Assembly (NCBI GenBank): GCA_037445085.1
Contig: JBBILG010000007.1
Coordinates: 1 to 35,791, forward strand
From: JBBILG01 sp037445085
GTDB lineage: Bacteria; Pseudomonadota; Gammaproteobacteria; Burkholderiales; Methylophilaceae
Length of the DNA stretch: 35,791 bases
Direction: 5' to 3'
Part shown: in pieces, positions 13,881 to 21,816 of the stretch
How positions within the stretch are numbered: the stretch's first letter is position 1
How the letters are laid out: every line of letters starts with the position of its first letter
Made by a program: the position numbers and the translations under genes
Notes under the pieces: model-generated
Seen by the model: the letters and a program-made list of their open reading frames with translations, nothing else
Database searches by the model: none
Told to the model about the DNA's origin: nothing

Positions 13881-15449
13881 TCAGTCGAGCTGCTTGATGA
13901 ACACCTTGGAGCGGCGCTGATAGTTATACAACTGCTGGCGCTCTCTGGGCAGGGCCTCCACGCTGCCTTCGACGAAGCCGCGCTCGATGAACCAGTGTGC
14001 GGTGCGGGTGGTGAGCACGAACAGGGTGTGGATGCCGCGCGCCCTGGCTTGCTCTTCGCAGTAGCGCAGCATGCGGTCGCCGCGCCCGCCGCCGCGGAAC
14101 GCCGGGTTGACCGCCATGCAAGCGAGCTCTGCCTTGCTGTCGTCGGGGAAGGGGTAGAGCGCGGCGCAGCCGATGATGATGCCGTCGTGCTCCATGACGA
14201 AGAAATGGTCGATCTCCATCTCCAGCCGTTCGCGCCCGCGCCGCACCAGGATGCCCTCCGCTTCTAGTGGCTCGATGAGCTGCAGCAGGCCGCCGACATC
14301 GTTGATGTCGGCCGGGCGCAGCGCTTCCAGGGGTGCTTCGGTGATCATGGTGCCGATGCCGTCGTGGGTGAACAGCTCCTGCAGGATGGCGCCGTCGGTG
14401 TGGCGGCAGATCAGGTGCGTGCGCGCCACGCCTTCGTCGCAGGCGCGGATCGCCGCGGGCAGGTAGTAGCGCTCGTCCTCGGTGAAATGGATGGCGCCCT
14501 CGTGCCGGGTGTGGCGCAGCAGCTTGCGCGCCTTCTCTGCCGTCATCTCGCGCAGCAGTTCGCCGCGCACGTTGCGCACGCCGACTGCGTCCATGAGGAA
14601 GATCAGCTTGTCGGCGTCCAGTGCGATGGCGGCGCTGGTGGCCACGTCTTCCAGAGTCAGGTTGAATGCTTCGCCGGTGGGCGAATAGCCGAGCGGCGAC
14701 AGCAACACCAGTTCGCCGTCATCCAGGCGCTTCCTGATGCCGACGGCATCGATTTTGCGCACTTCTCCGGTGTGCTGCAGGTCCACGCCCTCCATGACTC
14801 CCAGTGGCCGCGCGGTGACGAAATTGCCGCTGGCGACACGGATGTCGGAGCCGGCCATGGGCGAATTCACCAGCCCCATGGACAGCAGCGCCTCGATTTC
14901 CACGCGCACTGCGCCGTTGGCCTCCTTCACCGCCTCCAGGGTGGCGCGGTCGGTGACGCGCAGGCCGCCGACATAGTGCGATCCTATCCTGGCCCGCTGC
15001 AAGCGCGATTCGATCTGCGGTCGCGCGCCGTGCACCAGCACCAAGCGCACCTCCAGGCTGGCGAGCAGGTTGAGGTCGTGTGCCAGCGCCACGAACTGGC
15101 CATCCTCCACCACCTCGCCGCCAAAGGCGATGACGAAGGTGCGCCCGCCGAAGGCGTGGATGTAGGGTGCCACCGAGCGGAACCAGCGCACGAACTCCTG
15201 CGGCTGGGCCAGCGTCACGCCGTGGGCGGGCTGCGCGGCAGCCGCCTCGGTCTGGGAATACAGGTATGCCGGCGTGCAATCCAGCGCCGCACACAGGCGC
15301 CGCAGCATGGCTTCGGACAACCCCTGGCCGCCGCGCTCGATGCGCGACAGATTGCCGCTGTCCGCGTCGATGCGGGCGGCGAGTTCCTGCAGGGTGAGTC
15401 CGAGCGCCTTGCGGCGTTTGCGGATGGCGGTGCCTATCGACATGGACAT
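13881..15449 (-). CDS. argA: N-acetylglutamate synthase ArgA with N-terminal XRE-type DNA-binding domain
   Basis: Makes N-acetylglutamate from glutamate and acetyl-CoA, the first step of arginine synthesis. 522 aa, about 80 longer than E. coli ArgA (443 aa). Residues 5-65 form a Cro/CI-type helix-turn-helix (IGTAIRKRRKALGLTLQEL, DSGNLSRIERG, EAMLRRLCAALDCTPAYLY). After a linker rich in Ala and Gln, the normal ArgA sequence starts at about residue 83 (EFVRWFRSVAPYIHAFGGRTFVIAFGG). The amino acid kinase-like domain (arginine-binding) is followed by a GNAT acetyltransferase domain with ELACMAVNPAFRGGGRGDRML and HWFIERGFVEGSVEALP. A GTG at V78 (15218) could in principle start a classical ArgA but has no ribosome-binding site. 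The full-length start also lacks a strong one, and ATGs at 15449 and 15443 are both possible. Confidence 0.9.
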   Translation of the reverse strand: MSMSIGTAIRKRRKALGLTLQELAARIDADSGNLSRIERGGQGLSEAMLRRLCAALDCTPAYLYSQTEAAAAQPAHGVTLAQPQEFVRWFRSVAPYIHAFGGRTFVIAFGGEVVEDGQFVALAHDLNLLASLEVRLVLVHGARPQIESRLQRARIGSHYVGGLRVTDRATLEAVKEANGAVRVEIEALLSMGLVNSPMAGSDIRVASGNFVTARPLGVMEGVDLQHTGEVRKIDAVGIRKRLDDGELVLLSPLGYSPTGEAFNLTLEDVATSAAIALDADKLIFLMDAVGVRNVRGELLREMTAEKARKLLRHTRHEGAIHFTEDERYYLPAAIRACDEGVARTHLICRHTDGAILQELFTHDGIGTMITEAPLEALRPADINDVGGLLQLIEPLEAEGILVRRGRERLEMEIDHFFVMEHDGIIIGCAALYPFPDDSKAELACMAVNPAFRGGGRGDRMLRYCEEQARARGIHTLFVLTTRTAHWFIERGFVEGSVEALPRERQQLYNYQRRSKVFIKQLD

Positions 15450-15467
15450 AGAATATGCTTTATAGGC

Positions 15468-15498
15468 ACTATTTTAGTATTTTATGCGTTAATTGCAA
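15468..15498 (-). promoter_or_regulatory. Putative argA promoter with overlapping palindrome
   Basis: On the minus strand TTGCAA (15498-15493) and TAAAAT (15476-15471) are 16 bp apart, in an AT-rich island. An odd-centred palindrome ACTA-TTT-TAGT (15468-15478) overlaps the -10 box. It is a candidate operator for the XRE domain of the same gene; that link is inference. Confidence 0.4.
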
Positions 15499-15603
15499 TA
15501 ATTCATGGTGGCGGGGTGCGCGGCTGTGAGGTGCTTTTCCATCGCCGGCATTGGGAGTACGCTGTTCGACACAGCCCGAGTGGCGATGGAGGAGGAGATC
15601 ATC

Positions 15604-15810
15604 ATGAACGACGAAACTTTCAACATGAGCATCCGCAAGTTCCTGAAAATGGTGGGCGTGAAGTCGCAGCACGAGATCGAGCAGGCGGTGGCGAAGGCAT
15701 GCGAGGGCGGGCGGCTCGCGGGTAACGAATCGCTGCCCGTGACCATGCGACTGAGCATCGCCGGCATCGGTCTGGAGGTCAGCTTCGATGGCACGATAGA
15801 CCTGGAGTAG
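15604..15810 (+). CDS. DUF6494-type small protein
   Basis: 68 aa, start MNDETFNMSIRKFLKMVGV with GGAGGAG just upstream. The pattern SQHEIEQAVAKACEGGRLAGNESLPVTMRLSI and the end VSFDGTIDLE fit a conserved family of unknown function known to me as DUF6494. It has a short helical N-terminal half and a predicted two-strand C-terminal half, no signal peptide and no cysteine pair. It is divergent from argA and 12 bp from the convergent rsmE stop. No function can be assigned. Confidence 0.75.
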   Translation: MNDETFNMSIRKFLKMVGVKSQHEIEQAVAKACEGGRLAGNESLPVTMRLSIAGIGLEVSFDGTIDLE

Positions 15811-15822
15811 GGCGGCCGAACC

Positions 15823-16554
15823 TCAGAAATCGCCCCACAGTGTCTGCATGGCGGCCAGTGCCGCCAGCGCGGCAGTTTCGGTGCGCAGCACGCGCGCGCC
15901 GAGGCGCACCGGCAGATAGCCGGCGCGGATGGCTGCGGCGGTTTCCTGTGGCGCGAATCCGCCCTCGCAGCCGACGAGCAGCGCCAGCGGGCCGGCCGGC
16001 ACCGGCAGGTCGTGCAGGGTTCGTTCGGCAGCGGGGGAGAGCATGAGCTTCAGCGCGTAATCCTGCGGCGCCGCCAGCCACGCGGGCAGCGGCAGCGGTG
16101 CGGCGACCTGCGGCACCATGGCGCGACCGCTCTGCTCGCAGGCGGAAATGACCACGTACTGCCAATGTGCGCGGCGCTTTTCGATGCGCTCGCCGGACAA
16201 TCTGACCACACTGCGCTCGGCGGCGAGCGGCTGGATGGCGTCCACCCCCAGTTCCACCGCTTTCTGCAGGGTGAAATCCATGCGGTCACCCGCGGAGATG
16301 GCCTGCGCCAAGGTGACGCGCAGGCCCGATTCACGCCCGACCGTGCTCGATGCGCGCACCTTGGCGATGACCTCTTCCCTGACGATGCGCTGGATTTGCG
16401 CGAGATAATCCTGGCCGTCGCCGTTGAACAGGATGAGGTCGTCGCCCGCCTGCATGCGCAGCACGCGCGCGGCGTGGTGGGCGGCGGCGGCCGGCAGTGC
16501 CAACACGGAGCCGGGCGCGAGCTTCATCGGGCAATACAGGCGTGGAGCGGCCAT
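15823..16554 (-). CDS. rsmE: 16S rRNA m3U1498 methyltransferase RsmE
   Basis: SPOUT-class enzyme that uses SAM to methylate N3 of U1498 in the decoding region. 243 aa from the ATG at 16554 (MAAPRLYCPM), matching the usual PRFY start. The N-terminal PUA-like domain (HHAARVLRMQAGDDLILFNGDG) is followed by the knot domain: AISAGDRMDFTLQKAVELGVDAI, ACEQSGRAMVPQV, LLVGCEGGFAPQE and the end LRTETAALAALAAMQTLWGDF. The SAM loop usually reads GPEGG; here it reads GCEGG, an unusual but conservative position. The frame is open to 16599, overlapping the divergent gene's leader. Confidence 0.94.
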   Translation of the reverse strand: MAAPRLYCPMKLAPGSVLALPAAAAHHAARVLRMQAGDDLILFNGDGQDYLAQIQRIVREEVIAKVRASSTVGRESGLRVTLAQAISAGDRMDFTLQKAVELGVDAIQPLAAERSVVRLSGERIEKRRAHWQYVVISACEQSGRAMVPQVAAPLPLPAWLAAPQDYALKLMLSPAAERTLHDLPVPAGPLALLVGCEGGFAPQETAAAIRAGYLPVRLGARVLRTETAALAALAAMQTLWGDF

Positions 16555-16619
16555 GGTCGTGTGCGCGGGTGGGATGGTAGAATCAAAACCTTCGGACATT
16601 GTATGTGAGGAGTGCGGCC

Positions 16620-17177
16620 ATGGTAAGCCTGCAACCCCCTGTCTGCGACTTTGGCTGGAAGGCGCCGGATTTCCGCCTGCTGGGCGTGGACGGCAAGTAC
16701 TACGGTCTCGCCGACGTGCGCGGCCCCAGGGGCACCCTGGTGATGTTCATCTGCAACCATTGCCCTTACGTGAAGGCGATCCGCCCACGCCTGGTGCGCG
16801 ATGTCGGGGAGCTCAAGGCACTGGGCGTGAGCGCCATCGCCATCATGTCCAACGATCCCGGCGATTATCCCGAGGACCGTTACGAGAACATGCAGGCAGT
16901 AGCCAGGGAATTCGCCTTTCCCTTCCCTTACGTCCTCGACGCCACCCAGGGGGTCGCCAAGGCTTATGGCGCGGTGTGCACGCCGGATTTCTTCGGCTTC
17001 AATGCCGATCTGGAATTGCAGTACCGCGGCCGCTTCGACGCATCGCGCAAGGAAGCCGCGCCGGAAAGCACGCGCGATCTGTTCCATGCCATGAAGCAGG
17101 TGGCCGAAACCGGGCGTGGGCCGTCCGAGCAGATTCCCTCTGTCGGCTGCTCGATCAAGTGGCGGCAGGAAGCCTGA
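16620..17177 (+). CDS. Thioredoxin-family peroxiredoxin-like protein
   Basis: 185 aa, AhpC/TSA-like thioredoxin fold. Starts MVSLQPPVCDFGWKAPDFRLLGVDGK after GAGGAG. The redox motif is CNHC (C45, C48) in FICNHCPYVKAI, followed by VSAIAIMSNDPGDYPED and FPFPYVLDATQGVAKAYGAVCTPDFFGF. A further cysteine, C177 in SVGCSIKW, near the C-terminus is characteristic of this subgroup. There is no signal peptide, so a cytosolic thiol-based redox role is inferred; substrate unknown. It is divergent from rsmE. Confidence 0.88.
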   Translation: MVSLQPPVCDFGWKAPDFRLLGVDGKYYGLADVRGPRGTLVMFICNHCPYVKAIRPRLVRDVGELKALGVSAIAIMSNDPGDYPEDRYENMQAVAREFAFPFPYVLDATQGVAKAYGAVCTPDFFGFNADLELQYRGRFDASRKEAAPESTRDLFHAMKQVAETGRGPSEQIPSVGCSIKWRQEA

Positions 17178-17216
17178 GGCGATTGCCGCGCCAGGGGATG
17201 CTCCGCAGGGGACGGC

Positions 17217-17245
17217 TATTGCCCAAAAAATGTAACTGGGCAATA
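17217..17245. repeat. Inverted repeat upstream of tkt
   Basis: TATTGCCC / GGGCAATA, an 8-bp perfect inverted repeat with a 13-nt A-rich centre, followed closely by a third ATTGGG. It lies 40 bp after the thioredoxin-family stop and 150 bp before tkt. There is no T-tract, so it is not an obvious terminator; a regulator site is possible. The rest of the 216-bp gap holds nothing I can name. Confidence 0.5.
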
Positions 17246-17393
17246 ATTGGGTCACTTTCCCCGAACAGCGCGGCGATTCGCACAATGCAACACCAACAGC
17301 CTGCAAGGGGATTCCCGAAAGACATGAATGCCGGCGGGAGTCCGTGACCATCCTGGGCTCGGCTTTTCTCTTTGTTTAACATTAGGAACGAAT

Positions 17394-19382
17394 ATGGCAA
17401 CCCGTAAAGAACTCGCAAACGCCATCCGCGCCCTGGCCATGGATGCCGTGCAGAAAGCCAATTCCGGCCACCCCGGCGCTCCGATGGGCATGGCGGACAT
17501 CGCCGAAGTGCTGTGGAATCACCACCTGCGCCATAATCCGGCCAACCCGAAATGGGCCGACCGCGACCGCTTCGTGCTGTCCAACGGCCACGGTTCCATG
17601 TTGATCTACGCGCTGCTGCACCTGACCGGCTACGACCTGCCGATGGACGAGATCAAGACCTTCCGCCAATTGCATTCCAAGTGTGCCGGCCACCCCGAAT
17701 ACGGCTACGCGCCGGGGGTCGAGACCACTACCGGCCCGCTGGGCCAGGGCATCGCCAACGCGGTCGGCATGGCCATGGCGGAAAAGCTGCTGGCCGAGCA
17801 GTTCAACAAGCCCGGTCATGAAATCGTCAACCATCACATCTACTGCTTCCTCGGCGACGGCTGCATGATGGAAGGCGTCTCCCACGAGGCCTGCGCGCTG
17901 GCCGGCACCTGGGGCCTGGGCAAGCTGATCGCCTTCTGGGACGACAACGGCATTTCCATCGACGGCCACATCGAGGGCTGGTACACCGACGACACCGCCA
18001 AGCGCTTCGAAGCCTACGGCTGGCACGTCATCCCCAACATCGACGGCCACGACCCGGTCTCCGTCAATGCCGCCATTGAGCTGGCCAAGAAGGTGACCGA
18101 CAGGCCCTCCCTGATCTGCTGCAAGACCATCATCGGCTGGGGCTCCCCCAACAAGTGCGGCAGCCACGACTGTCACGGCGCCGCGCTGGGCGAGGCCGAG
18201 GTGGCCGCCTCCCGCGCCTTCATGGGCTGGAACCACGATCCCTTCGTTGTCCCCAAGGACATCTACGAAGGCTGGGATGCCCGCACCAAGGGCGAGGGCC
18301 TGGAAACCCTGTGGAACAACAAGTTCGCCGAATACGCCAGGGAATACCCGGAGCTGGCCGCCGAATTCAAGCGCCGCATGGCGGGGGATCTGCCGGCCAA
18401 CTGGAAGGAAGTCACCGAGGCCTTCATCAAGGCCACCAACGAGAAGGCCGAAACCGTCGCCACCCGCAAGGCTTCGCAGAACGCCATCAACGCCCTGGCG
18501 CCGGTTCTGCCGGAATTCGTCGGCGGCTCTGCCGACCTGACCGGCTCCAACCTGACCAGCTGGACCGGCGCGCATCACGTGCACGGCAGGAAGCCCGGCA
18601 ATTACATCTCCTATGGCGTGCGCGAGTTCGGCATGGCCGGCATCATGAACGGCATGGCGCTGCATGGCGGCATCCTGCCGTTCGGCGGCACCTTCCACAT
18701 GTTCTCCGACTACATGAAGAACGGCATGCGCATGTCCGCGCTCATGCATCAGCGGGTGATCTTCGTGCTCACCCACGATTCCATCGGCCAAGGCGAAGAC
18801 GGTCCCACCCACCAGCCGGTCGAAAACAGTGCCGGCCTGCGCTACATCCCGCGCATGGACGTGTGGCGGCCGGCCGATGCCGCCGAAACCGCGGCGGCCT
18901 GGGTGGCCGCGGTGGAGCGCAAGGAGGGCCCCACCAGCTTGGTGCTGTCGCGCCAGAACGTGCCTGGCATCAAGCACGATGACGCCCATCTCGGGCTGAT
19001 CCGCCGCGGCGGCTACGTGCTCTCCGATTGCGACGGCAAGGCCGACGTCATCATCATCGCCAACGGTTCCGAGCTGGATCTGGCAATCAAGGCCAGGGAT
19101 GTGCTGGCCGGCGAAGGCAGGAAGGTGCGCGTGGTTTCCATGCCATCCACCAACGTGTTCGACCGCCAGGATCAGGCCTACAAGGACAGCGTGCTCACCC
19201 CGGGCGTCAGGCGCGTGGCGGTGGAAGCCGCGCACCCCGACTTCTGGCGCAAATACGTCGGCCTGGAAGGCGCCGTGGTCGGCATCGACACCTTCGGCGA
19301 ATCCGCGCCGGGCGGCGCGCTGTTCAAGCACTTCGGCTTCACCGTCGAGAACGTCGTCAACACGGTCAAGAGCATCCTGTGA
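17394..19382 (+). CDS. tkt: Transketolase
   Basis: Thiamine-diphosphate enzyme that transfers two-carbon units between sugar phosphates in the Calvin and pentose phosphate cycles. 662 aa, full length. Visible: ALAMDAVQKANSGHPGAPMGMA, SNGHGSMLIYALLHLTGYDL, and the ThDP/Mg2+ motif from GDGCMMEGVSHEA to WDDN. The central pyrimidine-binding domain has RKASQNAINALAPVLPEFVGGSADLTGSNLT and THDSIGQGEDGPTHQPVE, and the C-terminal domain ends GFTVENVVNTVKSIL. AGGA is 6 bp before the ATG at 17394; the frame's earlier start at 17328 has no family match. It leads the carbon-metabolism block with gap, pgk, pyk and fba. Confidence 0.97.
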   Translation: MATRKELANAIRALAMDAVQKANSGHPGAPMGMADIAEVLWNHHLRHNPANPKWADRDRFVLSNGHGSMLIYALLHLTGYDLPMDEIKTFRQLHSKCAGHPEYGYAPGVETTTGPLGQGIANAVGMAMAEKLLAEQFNKPGHEIVNHHIYCFLGDGCMMEGVSHEACALAGTWGLGKLIAFWDDNGISIDGHIEGWYTDDTAKRFEAYGWHVIPNIDGHDPVSVNAAIELAKKVTDRPSLICCKTIIGWGSPNKCGSHDCHGAALGEAEVAASRAFMGWNHDPFVVPKDIYEGWDARTKGEGLETLWNNKFAEYAREYPELAAEFKRRMAGDLPANWKEVTEAFIKATNEKAETVATRKASQNAINALAPVLPEFVGGSADLTGSNLTSWTGAHHVHGRKPGNYISYGVREFGMAGIMNGMALHGGILPFGGTFHMFSDYMKNGMRMSALMHQRVIFVLTHDSIGQGEDGPTHQPVENSAGLRYIPRMDVWRPADAAETAAAWVAAVERKEGPTSLVLSRQNVPGIKHDDAHLGLIRRGGYVLSDCDGKADVIIIANGSELDLAIKARDVLAGEGRKVRVVSMPSTNVFDRQDQAYKDSVLTPGVRRVAVEAAHPDFWRKYVGLEGAVVGIDTFGESAPGGALFKHFGFTVENVVNTVKSIL

Positions 19383-19479
19383 TGCATGTTGCCACACGCC
19401 GGCGCTGGCCGCCGCGAGCGCAGCGGGCGTGATGGGCACCGCGAAACCCGCGATGTAAACCGATGCAGTACATTTGAGG

Positions 19480-19515
19480 AGGGGGCCGGAAACAAACTTG
19501 GCCCCCTTGTTTTTT
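19480..19515 (+). terminator. Rho-independent terminator or attenuator between tkt and gap
   Basis: AGGGGGCC / GGCCCCCT with a 12-nt A-rich loop is followed by TGTTTTTT. It sits inside what would otherwise be a tkt-gap operon, 20 bp before the gap start, so it may set expression of downstream genes rather than end transcription fully. Confidence 0.82.
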
Positions 19516-19535
19516 CGAGTGATGAGGGCGTAGTG

Positions 19536-20531
19536 ATGGCTGTCAGAGTGGGGATCAATGGGTTCGGCCGCATCGGCCGCATGGCGCTGCGTGCCGCGGC
19601 GAAGGATTTTCCGGACATCGAGGTCGTGGCGATCAACGACCTGCTGGAACCGGATTATCTGGCCTACATGCTGAAGCACGATTCCGTGCACGGGCGTTTC
19701 CAGGGTGAAGTCACGGTGAGCGGCAGCAACCTGATCGTGAACGGCAGGAGCATACGCCTGACCGCGGAAAAAGACCCCGCCAGCCTCAAGTGGGGCGAAG
19801 TCGGCGCGGACGTCGTGCTCGAATGCACCGGCTTCTTCCTCACCCGGGAAACCTGCCAGAAGCACATCGACGCCGGCGCCCGAAAGGTGGTGCAGTCGGC
19901 GCCCGCCAAGGACGACACGCCGATGTACGTGTACGGCGTCAACCATGAAGCCTACGGCGGCGAGGCCATCGTCTCCGCCGCCTCCTGCACTACCAACGGC
20001 CTCGCCCCGGTGGTCAAGGTGCTGCACGATGCCTTCGGCATCAAGCGCGGCCTGATGACCACGGTGCATGCCGTCACCGCCACGCAGAAGACCGTGGATG
20101 GCCCCTCCAACAAGGACTGGCGCGGCGGACGCGGTATTCTGGAGAACATCATCCCGTCTTCCACCGGTGCCGCCAAGGCGGTGGGTAAGGTGATTCCATC
20201 GCTCAACAAGAAACTGACCGGCATGGCGTTCCGCGTACCCGTTGCGGATGTGTCGGTGGTCGACCTCACCTGCGAACTGGCCACCGAAACCACTTACGAG
20301 GACATCTGTCAAGCGATGCAGGCCGCCGCCGAGGGGCCGCTCAATGGCGTGCTCGGCTACACCGAGGACAAGGTGGTCTCCACCGATTTCCGCGGCGAAA
20401 CCTGCCCCGCGGTGTTCGACGCCGATGCCGGCATCATGCTCGACCCCACCTTCGTCAAGGTGGTGGCCTGGTACGACAACGAGTACGGCTACACCTGCAA
20501 CATGATGCGCCTGGTGCGGCACATCGCCTAG
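19536..20531 (+). CDS. gap: Type I glyceraldehyde-3-phosphate dehydrogenase
   Basis: Interconverts glyceraldehyde-3-phosphate and 1,3-bisphosphoglycerate with NAD(P). 331 aa. The N-terminal Rossmann motif INGFGRIGRMALRA, VVAINDLLEPDYLAYMLKHDSVHG, the catalytic cysteine in SAASCTTNGLAP (C151) and the C-terminal WYDNEYGYTCNMMRLV are all present. GAGGG lies 7 bp before the ATG at 19536. In an autotroph it would run reductively in the Calvin cycle; cofactor preference cannot be settled from what I see. It is followed by pgk on the same strand. Confidence 0.97.
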   Translation: MAVRVGINGFGRIGRMALRAAAKDFPDIEVVAINDLLEPDYLAYMLKHDSVHGRFQGEVTVSGSNLIVNGRSIRLTAEKDPASLKWGEVGADVVLECTGFFLTRETCQKHIDAGARKVVQSAPAKDDTPMYVYGVNHEAYGGEAIVSAASCTTNGLAPVVKVLHDAFGIKRGLMTTVHAVTATQKTVDGPSNKDWRGGRGILENIIPSSTGAAKAVGKVIPSLNKKLTGMAFRVPVADVSVVDLTCELATETTYEDICQAMQAAAEGPLNGVLGYTEDKVVSTDFRGETCPAVFDADAGIMLDPTFVKVVAWYDNEYGYTCNMMRLVRHIA

Positions 20532-20577
20532 CCGGCGGCTGCGCCTTCGCTCGCAACCCCACATGGTGGAGAACAAC

Positions 20578-21759
20578 ATGTCCGTGATCAAAATGACCGA
20601 CCTGGACCTCAAGGGCAAGCGTGTCTTCATCCGCTCCGACCTCAACGTGCCGATCAAGGACGGCAGGGTCGCCAGCGACGCCCGCATCACCGCCTCCCTG
20701 CCCACCATCGTGCATGCCATGCAGGCGGGGGGGCGCGTCATGGTGACTTCGCACCTGGGGCGTCCGGAGGAAGGGGTCTATTCCGAGGAAAACTCGCTCA
20801 AGCCGGTGGCCGAGGTGCTCTCCGCCAAGCTGGGTCGCCCGGTGCGCGTGATCCGCGACTGGGTGGACGGCGGCTTCGAGGTGGCCGAGGGCGAGGTGGT
20901 GCTGCTGGAGAACTGCCGTTTCAACGTCGGTGAGAACAAGAACCTGGATGAGACCGCGCGGCAGTATGCCAGGCTGTGCGACGTATTCGTCATGGACGCC
21001 TTCGGCACTGCGCACCGTGCCCAGGCCAGCACCCACGGCATCGCCAGGTACGCTCCGGTGGCGTGTGCCGGCATCCTGCTGGAAGAAGAGCTGGCCGCGC
21101 TGGGCAAGGCGCTGCTCGCCCCGGCGCGGCCCATGGTGGCCATCGTCGGCGGCAGCAAGGTGTCGACCAAACTCACCGTGCTGGAGTCGCTGGCGGAAAA
21201 GGTCGACCAACTGGTGGTGGGCGGCGGCATCGCCAACACCTTCCTCAAGGCGGCCGGCCACAACATCGGCAAGTCACTGTGCGAGGACGAGCTGGTGCCG
21301 ACTGCCCGCGCGCTGATGGACAAGATGGCGGCGCGCGGCGCAGCGGTGCCCATCCCCGTCGATGTGCTGTGCGGCAAAAAGTTCGATCCGGCCGAGCCGG
21401 CGGTGCTCAAGGAGGCCGGCGCCGTCGCCGATGACGACATGATTTTCGATATCGGACCGAAGAGCGCGCAGACGCTGGCCGACATCATCATGGAGGCATC
21501 CACCGTGGTGTGGAACGGCCCGGTTGGCGTGTTCGAGTTCGATCAGTTCAGCGAGGGCACCAAGAAAATCGCCCAGGCCATCGCCTCGACTCCGGCTTTC
21601 ACCCTGGCGGGCGGCGGCGATACCATCGCCGCCATCCAGAAGTACGACATCTACGACAAGGTCTCGTATATCTCCACCGCAGGCGGTGCCTTCCTGGAAT
21701 TCCTGGAAGGCAAGAAGCTGCCGGCGGTGGAAATCCTCGAACAGCGCGCCCGCGGCTGA
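20578..21759 (+). CDS. pgk: Phosphoglycerate kinase
   Basis: Transfers phosphate between ATP and 3-phosphoglycerate, working as a pair with gap. 393 aa from the ATG at 20578, which has GGAG 6 bp upstream. Substrate-binding N-terminal domain: KRVFIRSDLNVPI, MVTSHLGRPEEG, VVLLENCRFNVGE, VMDAFGTAHRAQAS. C-terminal nucleotide domain: AIVGGSKVSTKLTVLE, LVVGGGIANTFLKA, VVWNGPVGVFE and the glycine-rich TLAGGGDTIAAI. It is 46 bp after gap. Confidence 0.97.
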   Translation: MSVIKMTDLDLKGKRVFIRSDLNVPIKDGRVASDARITASLPTIVHAMQAGGRVMVTSHLGRPEEGVYSEENSLKPVAEVLSAKLGRPVRVIRDWVDGGFEVAEGEVVLLENCRFNVGENKNLDETARQYARLCDVFVMDAFGTAHRAQASTHGIARYAPVACAGILLEEELAALGKALLAPARPMVAIVGGSKVSTKLTVLESLAEKVDQLVVGGGIANTFLKAAGHNIGKSLCEDELVPTARALMDKMAARGAAVPIPVDVLCGKKFDPAEPAVLKEAGAVADDDMIFDIGPKSAQTLADIIMEASTVVWNGPVGVFEFDQFSEGTKKIAQAIASTPAFTLAGGGDTIAAIQKYDIYDKVSYISTAGGAFLEFLEGKKLPAVEILEQRARG

Positions 21760-21816
21760 GCGCGTCGGCGGCGAAAAGTTCGCTGCCGCGGGTGCTGCAA
21801 AGTTTCCGGAACGCCA

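Noticed and set aside
17382..20741. 1119-codon minus-strand open frame under tkt and gap
   Set aside because: It lies wholly antisense to two well-supported genes, contains His/Asp/Val-rich low-information sequence, and matches no family. It is a shadow produced by GC-rich codon use.
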